Source of the DNA: WLMZ01 sp037139095
GTDB lineage: Bacteria; Actinomycetota; Acidimicrobiia; Acidimicrobiales; Ilumatobacteraceae
NCBI GenBank assembly: GCA_037139095.1
Contig: JBAXHD010000008.1
Span: 1 to 64,000, forward strand
Reading direction: 5' to 3'
DNA: 64,000 nt
This document shows, piece after piece, positions 23,286-31,143 of this stretch (position 1 is the stretch's first letter; every line of letters begins with the position of its first letter). The notes under the pieces were generated by a model. The model did no database searches, was not told the DNA's origin, and saw only the letters and a program-made list of their open reading frames with translations. A program made the translations under genes and the position numbers.

Positions 23286-23954
23286 CTACGGGCGATCGAG
23301 ATCAGGGGGCATTTCGACCCCTGTTTCGTTCTGCAACCGAAATTGAAGAAGCGCCTCGACATCATCAAGTGCACGACCAAGACGCACCAACCGCTCTGAC
23401 GGGCCGGGCGCAGCCAACAGATGTTGTTGATCGGACGTGCCGAGCGGCGCCAATGAACACAGTTGGTAGCTGCCCAGCACTACATCGTTGCTGATCTCGG
23501 CCATTGGATCGCCATGCCGGTCGCCCATCTCTGTGGCAAGTGCGTTGACACGGCGAACACGTTGAACCATGTCGGAGAGATCGACCGCCACGCTGTCGCT
23601 CTCTGACAGCTCGTCGGACCAGTTGCTGATCTCGGCGCGTGGGTAGGGACTGTCTTCGAGCCATCGATCGACGCGGATGCGGCGAGTACCAATGGTGACC
23701 AAGGCGTACCTGCCGTCGTCGATCTCGGCCACCTGAATGAGACGCGCCACGGTGGCGACCATGCTGCGGAGGTCGCCGCCGCCTACTTCTGAACCTCGGG
23801 TAATGAGCGCAACCCCGAACTCGTGCTCTTCGCTGGCGAGGCAGTCGCGGACCATCTCGCGATAGCGCGGCTCGAAGACATGGAGCGGTAGTACAGCGCC
23901 CGGGAACAACACTGAGCCAAGAGGGAACATCGGCAAGGTAGCTATGGCCGCCAC
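23286..23954 (-). CDS. LON substrate-binding-domain (PUA-like) protein
   Basis: 222 residues from a GTG at 23954; an ATG nine codons in is possible. The N-terminus (LPMFPLGSVLFPGAVLPLHVFEPRY) is the LON N-domain signature, and later GRYALVTIGTRRIRV fits the same fold. No protease or ATPase domain follows, so it belongs to the stand-alone COG2802 type of unknown function. It lies 32 bp downstream of dacB and 34 bp upstream of the holin-like gene. Confidence 0.82.
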   Translation of the reverse strand: MAAIATLPMFPLGSVLFPGAVLPLHVFEPRYREMVRDCLASEEHEFGVALITRGSEVGGGDLRSMVATVARLIQVAEIDDGRYALVTIGTRRIRVDRWLEDSPYPRAEISNWSDELSESDSVAVDLSDMVQRVRRVNALATEMGDRHGDPMAEISNDVVLGSYQLCSLAPLGTSDQQHLLAAPGPSERLVRLGRALDDVEALLQFRLQNETGVEMPPDLDRP

Positions 23955-23986
23955 TCTACGACTGATCGACCCGACGCGAAACCGAC

Positions 23987-25420
23987 CTAGCGAGGCTGCA
24001 GCGTTGCCGGGTCTGGGCCCGACGGGTATGTGTTGAGTGCAGACTGAAGCGCCGACCAGATTGGCCTGAAGTTGTTTGGATCGCGGGCGTTCGCGAAATT
24101 CAACAACAGCGAGAAGGTGATGTTGCCAGCTTTGTTTTCGACGAATCCCGACAGCGACTTTGTGTTGCGCAGCGACCCAGTTTTGGCGTGCATGCGGCCG
24201 ACGGCGTCGGTGCCGCTGAACTCGTCGGTCAGAGTGCCTGTTCGGCCTGCGATAGGGAGCGCGGCCCCAATTGCGCTGTCGAGGCCTTCGTGCTGGAGCA
24301 CCTGCACCATGAGCGCGCACGTGGCCTTGTCGGCTGCGTCGAGGCCGGATCCGTCGTGGATCAGCAGCTGGCTGGTGTCGAGGCCGCGGGCAGTGAGGGT
24401 GAGCATCATCACGTCGGCACCTGCTTGGCGGCTGCCAGCGTTTCCTGCATGAACGCCGAGCTCTTTGAGCAGCAATTCGGCGGTGTTGTTGTCGCTGTTG
24501 GTGAGCATCTCAGTCAGCACGGCGGTGAGCGGAGCCGAGGTGACCGAGGCAAGCACCGCAAGGTCGGCCGGAGCTGTGCCGGTGGTTGCCGTGCCGCCGA
24601 CGGTGATACCTGCCGCGCGCAATAACGAGATCAGATCTGTGGCTGCGCCCGCCGCAGGATCTGAGTAACGAGCACCGGCGTTTCCGGTAGCGGCTCTGCT
24701 CGCGTCGTTCACCATGAGCGCGCCGAGCGGACCCGCCTCAACCCCCACCACACCACTTCCCCACGCCGCCGAGAATCGCTCGCTGTCATATCGAGAGTCG
24801 TCGCCGACAACGTTGCCCTGCACCTGGGTAATGCCTGCCGCAACCAGATCGGAGACCAGGGTCTCGAGCGATGTGGTGTTGGTGGGGGGATACTTCTGCG
24901 TGGATGGGTAGTTAGCGGTAGAAAGCAACGGGTCTCCCCCACCAACCATGTACAGATCGCCTGCGATGATGCCAGCGCTGGCCATACCTTTGAGCGAGGT
25001 CGTGAAGGCATAGTCGGGGCCAAGCACTTCGAGTGCAACTGATGCCAGGAGCACCTTGAGATTGCTCGCAGGTGTGACCGCCAGACCGGCGCCGTAATCA
25101 AGAATCGTTCGGCCTGCCACCGACACCTGCAAGCACGAGTTGCCAATGAGCATCTTGCTCACCGGGATCAAGGCGGCTGCGAATGCATCGCGACTTGCCG
25201 AGATGGCCAATGTCTGCGGGGCTCGACGCAAGGACAGCACCGGTGTTCGTGACGGCGTCGCTAATGGTGTCTCGACCACCACTGGCTCTGATGGCAAGGC
25301 GATGCGATGCGAATCGGCCCATTGCCAGATTGCACCAAACAGAACTGCTGGGACAATCGCACAAACAATGAGCACGGCGACGGGATTCACCCGCCGCGTC
25401 GGAGCCTTTGGTCGGATCAA
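23987..25420 (-). CDS. dacB: D-alanyl-D-alanine carboxypeptidase/endopeptidase (PBP4 type)
   Basis: 477 residues from a TTG at 25420 that overlaps the stop of the synthetase gene by 4 bp (TTGA); the frame stays open further upstream inside that gene. A short basic N-terminus and one membrane span (about 12-33) export the enzyme. The penicillin-binding triad is S119-N-L-K122, SDN (in NSDNNTAEL) and KTG (AKTGSL), with the long insertion between the first two that defines PBP4. It trims or cleaves cross-links in peptidoglycan. Confidence 0.88.
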   Translation of the reverse strand: MIRPKAPTRRVNPVAVLIVCAIVPAVLFGAIWQWADSHRIALPSEPVVVETPLATPSRTPVLSLRRAPQTLAISASRDAFAAALIPVSKMLIGNSCLQVSVAGRTILDYGAGLAVTPASNLKVLLASVALEVLGPDYAFTTSLKGMASAGIIAGDLYMVGGGDPLLSTANYPSTQKYPPTNTTSLETLVSDLVAAGITQVQGNVVGDDSRYDSERFSAAWGSGVVGVEAGPLGALMVNDASRAATGNAGARYSDPAAGAATDLISLLRAAGITVGGTATTGTAPADLAVLASVTSAPLTAVLTEMLTNSDNNTAELLLKELGVHAGNAGSRQAGADVMMLTLTARGLDTSQLLIHDGSGLDAADKATCALMVQVLQHEGLDSAIGAALPIAGRTGTLTDEFSGTDAVGRMHAKTGSLRNTKSLSGFVENKAGNITFSLLLNFANARDPNNFRPIWSALQSALNTYPSGPDPATLQPR

Positions 25421-27576
25421 TCGAAGCCTCGTGTGCGCCGAAACTCTGCGTAGCGGTAGAGGTGCCCGAGCGCTGTGACGGCGCGGTTGCCCGAGGCGTA
25501 GCACAGGCGACCACTTGCGCGCACCGCTACCGGACCTGCGTTGTCAGGGTCGGCCACGGCCAACTCGGTGGCGGTGAGAATCGGCTTGTTGTAGCGGCGT
25601 GAGAGTTCGTCGGCGGCCTGCGCGAATCGTTCGTCTTGGCGGCGGTGATACGACACAATGCGCTCGAGTCCGTCGCCTGGATAGAAGTGTCCTTCGGCCA
25701 TCAACCGCGCCTGATTGCTCTGGATGCCGAGGCCGAGGTAGACGATGGCGTGAACGTCGGGGTGCGCTGCGATCATCTCCATCACTTCGGGAATCGTGTC
25801 ACGAACTTCGCCACCCGCGCAGTCGACTGGGTTGTTGCGGCTCCAGCGAGGCGGCAACTTGGTGTCGATCTGCGCCTCAAGGTCGGCGGGCAACGGCATC
25901 AGTTGTAGAAGTCCGTCGCGATACAGCGCGTCGCTGGTGACAACTCCCCACCCACCCGCAGTGGTGAGCACGATCACGTTTGGACCCTTGGGTAGCGGCT
26001 GCGTTGCAAAGGTGGCCGCTGCCTCGAACGCCTCTTCAACCGTGCTGGCGCGGGTGACGCCTGCTGCCTTACATGCGCCGTCGAACACTTTGTCGTCGGC
26101 AGCGAGGGCCCCGGTGTGGCTCGCCGCTGCTGCAGCGCCGGCAGCGGTGGCGCCACCCTTGACGATGACGAGTGGCTTTTTTGCTGCAACGCCAGCAAAG
26201 CGTTGGAGCAGGCTGCGCCCGTCGGTGATGCCTTCGACATACGCGAGGCCAACTTTGGTCTCGGGGTCGTTTGCGTAGAACTCGAGATAGTCGGCCACGT
26301 TGACTGCTGCAGCGTTGCCTGCCGATACAGCGCGGCTGATGCCAACACCAGATGCGCGCGAATAGTTCAGGAAGCTCGACACGAAGTTGCCGCTTTGGCT
26401 TGCAACACCAATATGGCCGGCAGGTGGATATGGCGCCACGATTTGAGCGCACAACTGAACTGGCGTGCTGACGACACCTTGGCCGTTTGGTCCGGCAAGC
26501 AAGATGCCGAGTTCGTGAGCGAGCGCAATGAGGTCTGCTTCGGCCTTGCGACCTTCTTCGCCCGCCTCGCCGTAGCCAGCGCTGGTGAGGAACGCGGCCT
26601 TCACGCCCTTGGCGGCACACGCACGCAGCAACGCCGGGTTGGCCGACGCAGGCGTGCAGACGAAGACAAGGTCAATCTCGCCATCGGGCAATTGGGCGAT
26701 ATCGGCAACGGTGCGAATGCCGAGCACTTCTTCGCCTTGCAGGTTGGTGCCGTAGACGCCACCCGCGTAACCACTGGCAAGGATGTTGTGCAGCGAGACA
26801 AACCCGAACTTGCCGGGGTGCGTTGACGCGCCAGTGACCAACACGCCGCGTGGGTTAAACAACGCGTTGAACTGCTCGGCCGTTGGCGGTGTGTGCACAA
26901 CATGTGCTTCGTTCTCGGGTTCGCCAATTTCAACGAGCGCATCCACAGCAATGGGGCTTCCATCGGCGCGAACGATGAGCGGGTTTACGTCGATGCTGCG
27001 CACATCGGGACGGGCGTCAATCACGGCTCCGAGGCCCACGAGCACATCGATGAGTTCGTTTCGGTTCACCGCGCTCTCGCCGCGGAACGCACCGAGAAGC
27101 TTTTGTGTAGCGAGGCTGTCGATCATCTCGCCGGCCTCAAGGCGGCTCAGTGGTGCGGGCCGAAACACAACATCGGCAATGGCCTCGGCCAGGACTCCCC
27201 CGACTCCGAGCATGACCGTTGCGCCAAACTGCGCGTCTCGCAGCACGCCAGCAATCAGTTCGCGGTTTCCCGAGATCATCGGGGCAACAAGCAGCGACAC
27301 GGGTCCGTCTTCGGGTGTGGCCTTTGACAACAGCTCGGCGGCAGCGGCCTCAACGGCTGCGGCATCGGCCAACCGCAGCTTGACCAAGCCGCGCTCGGTC
27401 TTGTGAGCGATGGCATCGCCGCACAACTTCACAACGACCGGATAGCCAAGTGCGCTCGCTGCGATGGCCGCAGCCGAGGCTGTTGAAACCTCGCGCTCGT
27501 CGGCAATTGGCACGCCGTAGTCGCGCAGGAGCGCCTTGGAAGCAGATTCAGAAAGGGTATGGCCGCTGTTTGACAC
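25417..27576 (-). CDS. acetate/acyl-CoA ligase, NDP-forming (fused alpha and beta domains)
   Basis: 719 residues. The ATP-grasp (beta) domain comes first (about 1-225), followed by a CoA-binding Rossmann domain (about 235-370, NPRGVLVTGAS) and the succinyl-CoA-ligase-like domain. His487 in SHTGA is the phosphorylated residue of the family. The enzyme links acyl-CoA hydrolysis to ATP or GTP formation. The order beta-alpha is the reverse of some archaeal versions. It begins 76 bp after the thioesterase gene and leads into dacB. Confidence 0.9.
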   Translation of the reverse strand: MSNSGHTLSESASKALLRDYGVPIADEREVSTASAAAIAASALGYPVVVKLCGDAIAHKTERGLVKLRLADAAAVEAAAAELLSKATPEDGPVSLLVAPMISGNRELIAGVLRDAQFGATVMLGVGGVLAEAIADVVFRPAPLSRLEAGEMIDSLATQKLLGAFRGESAVNRNELIDVLVGLGAVIDARPDVRSIDVNPLIVRADGSPIAVDALVEIGEPENEAHVVHTPPTAEQFNALFNPRGVLVTGASTHPGKFGFVSLHNILASGYAGGVYGTNLQGEEVLGIRTVADIAQLPDGEIDLVFVCTPASANPALLRACAAKGVKAAFLTSAGYGEAGEEGRKAEADLIALAHELGILLAGPNGQGVVSTPVQLCAQIVAPYPPAGHIGVASQSGNFVSSFLNYSRASGVGISRAVSAGNAAAVNVADYLEFYANDPETKVGLAYVEGITDGRSLLQRFAGVAAKKPLVIVKGGATAAGAAAAASHTGALAADDKVFDGACKAAGVTRASTVEEAFEAAATFATQPLPKGPNVIVLTTAGGWGVVTSDALYRDGLLQLMPLPADLEAQIDTKLPPRWSRNNPVDCAGGEVRDTIPEVMEMIAAHPDVHAIVYLGLGIQSNQARLMAEGHFYPGDGLERIVSYHRRQDERFAQAADELSRRYNKPILTATELAVADPDNAGPVAVRASGRLCYASGNRAVTALGHLYRYAEFRRTRGFD

Positions 27577-27652
27577 ATGCGTACCGTAGCGATTCGCCGC
27601 CGCGAGACGCGACTTCGCGCAACGTTTGCTCGCACGCGAACCGGGCTGGCGA

Positions 27653-28096
27653 CTATGAGCTCACGTTGTAGGTGAGAACGCTGCGAGCTGCAACCTTGCC
27701 GGTGGTGGCGCAGATTGCTTCTGATTCGCAAAACACCACGGTTCGTCCGCGCTTGGTGACCCAACCCTCGGCGATGATGTCTGTTTGCTTTGCGGCATTC
27801 ATGAACTGCACGTGCATATCAACTGTTGAGAAGCGCACGTCGCGAGCATATGCAGCGCCAACAGCAGGAACGACCACAGCATCAAGCAGTGAGGCAATGG
27901 CTCCGCCGTGCACGAGTCCTTGAGGCTGATCAAGCTCGGGTTTGTACTGCATGAGCATGCGGCAGTAATCGACCCGCACTTCTTGAACCGTCATCCCGAG
28001 CAGCGATGGGAAAAAGACGCGATCCCAGCTACCAAATTTCAGCCAACGAGCAGCAACGTCGTCGGGCAAGGGGGCGAACTGTTCGGCGCGGCTCAT
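27653..28096 (-). CDS. PaaI-family hotdog thioesterase
   Basis: 147 residues with the hotdog motif QGLVHGGAIASLLDAVV, including the Gly-Gly and Asp that form the active site, and a last strand ending with VLTYNVSS. It probably hydrolyses aryl- or acyl-CoA. Its start overlaps the end of the alpha/beta hydrolase gene by 4 bp. Confidence 0.85.
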   Translation of the reverse strand: MSRAEQFAPLPDDVAARWLKFGSWDRVFFPSLLGMTVQEVRVDYCRMLMQYKPELDQPQGLVHGGAIASLLDAVVVPAVGAAYARDVRFSTVDMHVQFMNAAKQTDIIAEGWVTKRGRTVVFCESEAICATTGKVAARSVLTYNVSS

Positions 28097-28875
28097 ACGC
28101 CCGCGATGTGAGCGTGAAGGAGCGTCGCTATGTCATTGGCCAGCTCTTGAATGGCGAGGTGGCCCGCCGGGAGTTCAACGAGTTGGGCCGAATGAATGGT
28201 GTCGGCAAGCGAGCGGCTATGAGCGATGTCGACCCACCGGTCCTCGGTGCCGCCGATGATGAGCGTTGGACACGCGATGGCCGGCAAGAGCTCAGTGATG
28301 TCGAGCACTTTGTCGAGTTCTAGTTGCGCTGCAGAGCCTGGAGCGAGTGTGCCAGCACCCATAGGGATCATCGCCTCAAGCATGGGCTCAAGCATCGTGA
28401 GCGCACCGACAGTGAATCCGTCGGCCATTGCATAACGCATGAACAACTCGGGGTCGGTTGCGATGAGTCGGTTCCACAGTTCGAAGGTGACTCGCATTCG
28501 TGCATCGGACACAGCCCACCCACTGAGCGATGTGGTGGACAACACGCGCTGAGGCGCGATCGCCGCGGTAGCGAGAGCCACCACGGCTCCGAGCGAGTAA
28601 CCGCCGACATGAAAGGTCTGGTGACCGAGCTCGGTCATCAGTGCCAGCGCTTGGTCGACGATGCCTTCGATGGTGAGGGCGCTCGTAGGCATCGAGGACT
28701 CGCCGCTGCCGGGGAATTCGAAGAGGACGTATTGATAGGTGTTCGCTGGCATCGCCGCGCGAACCATGTCCCACGACGTGCGCGCCATCGTGGTGCCGTG
28801 AAACAACAGCACCGGAATGCCGTCACCTTCGATTGCGTATCCGACTGTTGCCTCGCCCAGCTGAAGAGTTGCCAT
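28093..28875 (-). CDS. alpha/beta hydrolase
   Basis: 260 residues from the ATG at 28875; a GTG at 28908 would add 11 residues. The oxyanion strand FHGTTM is followed by the nucleophile elbow GYSLG (Ser94) and a late TEDRW-type acid, then GHLAIQE with the catalytic His. It lies between a TetR regulator and a thioesterase on the same strand. Substrate unknown. Confidence 0.85.
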   Translation of the reverse strand: MATLQLGEATVGYAIEGDGIPVLLFHGTTMARTSWDMVRAAMPANTYQYVLFEFPGSGESSMPTSALTIEGIVDQALALMTELGHQTFHVGGYSLGAVVALATAAIAPQRVLSTTSLSGWAVSDARMRVTFELWNRLIATDPELFMRYAMADGFTVGALTMLEPMLEAMIPMGAGTLAPGSAAQLELDKVLDITELLPAIACPTLIIGGTEDRWVDIAHSRSLADTIHSAQLVELPAGHLAIQELANDIATLLHAHIAGV

Positions 28876-28935
28876 GCCAAACGGTAGCCAAGCGTGGCGT
28901 TGGGTCACCTAGTGGGAACGTGCGCAGCAGAGGTT

Positions 28936-29547
28936 CTAGGGAACGAGGGCGCTGCGAAAGAAGCCGAGCACATGCTGCAGGCGTTGTTCAAGCATGGGAC
29001 TCGCGAGCGGTTCGTCGTCGAGTAGCCCACCGAGAAACGGCGCATCTGAGAAGTAGCTCAGCAACGCGCCGTAGCCGGTGAGCAAGAGTTGCTCGGGATC
29101 GTGTTGACGGAAGTTGCCGTTGTCCATCTCGCGCTGGAAATATGCGGCCGCGCTATCGAACGCTGGACGCAATACGCCCGCCAGATCGATACCAAGATGG
29201 GCCCCATTGTCGAGCGCCTCACGGCGCATGAGGCGCACGTAGTCGGGGTTCTCGCTGAAGAACTGAAAGCCTGCGATGAGCACAGACTCGACCTTGGTCC
29301 ACCCGCTCTCGGTGCTGCCGATTGCGTCGGTGAGGCGCTCGAACCAATCGGAGAGCAACTGCTCGAACACCTCGCCGTACAGAATCTCCTTCGAAGCGAA
29401 GTGATGCAAAAGACTCGGACGGCGAATACCAACAGCCGCAGCAATGTCGTTGAGCGAGGTGCCGTCGTAGCCAGCCTCGGCAAAGCAGTGCAAGGCCTCA
29501 ATAACGATCTGGTCCCGCGTCGAAAGTTGCTCGGTCGCGTCGGCCAT
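28936..29547 (-). CDS. TetR-family transcriptional regulator
   Basis: 203 residues from the ATG at 29547 (MADATEQL). The helix-turn-helix (AAVGIRRPSLLHHFASKEIL) is typical of TetR. The C-terminal ligand domain contains YVRLMRREALDNG, common in regulators of lipid and acyl-CoA genes. It diverges from nagA with only 19 bp between the starts, and a 16-bp palindrome lies there. It probably controls itself and the downstream hydrolase genes. Confidence 0.9.
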   Translation of the reverse strand: MADATEQLSTRDQIVIEALHCFAEAGYDGTSLNDIAAAVGIRRPSLLHHFASKEILYGEVFEQLLSDWFERLTDAIGSTESGWTKVESVLIAGFQFFSENPDYVRLMRREALDNGAHLGIDLAGVLRPAFDSAAAYFQREMDNGNFRQHDPEQLLLTGYGALLSYFSDAPFLGGLLDDEPLASPMLEQRLQHVLGFFRSALVP

Positions 29548-29561
29548 TGCGCGTACTGTAC

Positions 29562-29577
29562 ATGACGTGTCCGTCAT
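29562..29577. promoter_or_regulatory. palindrome at the nagA start, candidate TetR operator
   Basis: ATGACG (29562-29567) and CGTCAT (29572-29577) are perfect complements across TGTC. The palindrome covers the nagA GTG (29567-29569) and lies 15 bp from the tetR ATG. A bound dimer would block both starts. Confidence 0.45.
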
Positions 29578-30652
29578 CACTGCCAACTCCGTGCTCACCC
29601 CCGGTGGGTGGACCCAACCGAGTTCGGTCACGGTTGACGATGCTGGATTCATCGTCGACATTGCCCCGACGAGCGGGCCGGTTCAGCACCGTTCGTTGGT
29701 CCCTGGTTTTGTCGACCTACAGGTAAACGGCGTCGACGACATCGATGTGTCACGCGCTGCCGACCACGACTGGATCCGCATCGGAGAACTGTTGCTCGAG
29801 CAGGGTGTCACCTCGTGGTGTCCCACGTTGGTGACGGCTCCCCTCTCGAGGTACGAACAGCCATTGCGGCGAATTGCCGAAGCGCAGGCTCTCGGCGGGC
29901 CAGCCATCATCGGCGCACATCTCGAGGGTCCGTTTCTGGGTGGCGCCCCCGGAGCGCACCGTCGCGACATGCTTGCGCCAATTGACCTGGCTTGGCTCGC
30001 AGCGTTGCCAGACATTGTTCGGCTCGTCACGTTGGCGCCCGAACTCGAACTCGCTGCCGAGGCGATCGAGTTGTTGGTCGAGCGCCACATCGTGGTGTCT
30101 CTCGGTCACAGCACACCATCGATAGCTCAGTGCGATGCAGCGGTCGAAGCAGGAGCGGCGATGGCCACTCACCTTTTCAACGGAATGTCGGGTGTACACC
30201 ATCGGGACCCGGGTCTCGCTGCCTACGCGCTCGTGAACGACCGATTGACGGTGGGCCTCATCGCCGACCTCATCCACGTTCATCCGTTGGCCATCGAGCT
30301 TGCATTTCGGGCCAAGCCCGCCGATGGGGTCGTGCTCGTCACCGACGCCGTTGCGTGGCGCGCCGGTACCGCCGGAGCTGTTGGTCTCTCGATGAGCGAT
30401 GGCGCACCCCGCTTGGCCAATGGCACGCTCGCCGGTAGCGCCCTCACGATGGATCAAGCGATTCGCAACGTGGTGAACCATTGCTCGGTACCGCTCGAGC
30501 AAGCAGTGCGTGCAGCGTCAACCAACCCAGCGCACCTCATTGGTTGTGCCGACCGCGGCGCTATCGCTGTTGGCAAACGCGCCGACCTTGTCGAACTCGA
30601 CGACGAACTTCGCGTCGGCGGAGTGTGGCTCAACGGCGTCCGCGCTCGTTAG
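29567..30652 (+). CDS. nagA: N-acetylglucosamine-6-phosphate deacetylase
   Basis: 361 residues starting with GTG. The amidohydrolase metal and substrate motifs are VPGFVDLQVNG, HLEGPFL, GHS, THLFNGM and VTDAV. NagA removes acetate from GlcNAc-6-P in amino-sugar recycling. No nagB or phosphotransferase gene is adjacent. Its start codon lies inside a palindrome that may bind the divergent TetR regulator. Confidence 0.92.
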   Translation: MSVITANSVLTPGGWTQPSSVTVDDAGFIVDIAPTSGPVQHRSLVPGFVDLQVNGVDDIDVSRAADHDWIRIGELLLEQGVTSWCPTLVTAPLSRYEQPLRRIAEAQALGGPAIIGAHLEGPFLGGAPGAHRRDMLAPIDLAWLAALPDIVRLVTLAPELELAAEAIELLVERHIVVSLGHSTPSIAQCDAAVEAGAAMATHLFNGMSGVHHRDPGLAAYALVNDRLTVGLIADLIHVHPLAIELAFRAKPADGVVLVTDAVAWRAGTAGAVGLSMSDGAPRLANGTLAGSALTMDQAIRNVVNHCSVPLEQAVRAASTNPAHLIGCADRGAIAVGKRADLVELDDELRVGGVWLNGVRAR

Positions 30653-30672
30653 CAAGCCGATACCCTCGCCGC

Positions 30673-31068
30673 ATGCAGATCGTCTCAGCACTCTTTGTCG
30701 AGAACTTCGAGATGCGTCAGGCTCCTGGGCCGTCGACACGCATCGACCTCACTGGCGCAATGTTCTCTATGGCTGCGCCCTCACCCGTGCCCGTCACCGT
30801 GTCTCCTCACCTTGTGGCGCTCATTTCGTGCGCGCCCGACGAGGTCGGCAGCGGCGTGTTCGAGGTCATCTTCCGCAAGGGTCGCAGCGAAGACGACGAA
30901 CAAGTGGCACGCAACGTGAGCCCGTTCACGGTTGAGCCCGGCAAGTTCACCTACCGCCTTGTGCGCGGCGAGTTGGAGTTCGACACCTATTGCCAGATCT
31001 TCGCTCACTGTCGCGTTGATCATGGTCCGTGGCATCTCGTGCCGCTGACCTTGCTGCCGCCAGTGTGA
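30673..31068 (+). CDS. conserved hypothetical protein (DUF6941-like)
   Basis: 131 residues from the ATG at 30673. It begins MQIVSALFVENFEMR and looks like a beta-rich single domain (ALISCAPDEVGSG, EVIFRKGRSED, GKFTYRLVRGEL). The pattern resembles DUF6941 proteins of unknown function; this match is from memory of the family shape and is uncertain. It follows nagA by 20 bp and is followed by a small hairpin. Confidence 0.6.
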   Translation: MQIVSALFVENFEMRQAPGPSTRIDLTGAMFSMAAPSPVPVTVSPHLVALISCAPDEVGSGVFEVIFRKGRSEDDEQVARNVSPFTVEPGKFTYRLVRGELEFDTYCQIFAHCRVDHGPWHLVPLTLLPPV

Positions 31069-31080
31069 TTTTCAGCCAAT

Positions 31081-31101
31081 AAATGGCCACGCGCGCCATT
31101 T
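31081..31101 (+). terminator. 7-bp hairpin after the hypothetical gene
   Basis: AAATGGC (31081-31087) pairs with GCCATTT (31095-31101) over a 7-base loop, 12 bp after the stop and 42 bp before transketolase. It may separate the two transcripts; the 3' arm ends in TTT but no longer T-run follows. Confidence 0.45.
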
Positions 31102-31143
31102 GAAACGGGGACTCGCGACACCCCAGCGATTAGTGTCGGCCGA

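Noticed and set aside
25421..25504. Longer N-terminus for the carboxypeptidase extending into the acyl-CoA ligase gene
   Set aside because: The extra residues have no signal-peptide or family character, and the TTGA overlap gives a normal coupled start before a membrane span.
30653..31143. Possible RNA gene in the sparse stretch before transketolase
   Set aside because: A 131-codon frame fills most of it and the rest holds only a small hairpin; no tRNA cloverleaf can be drawn.
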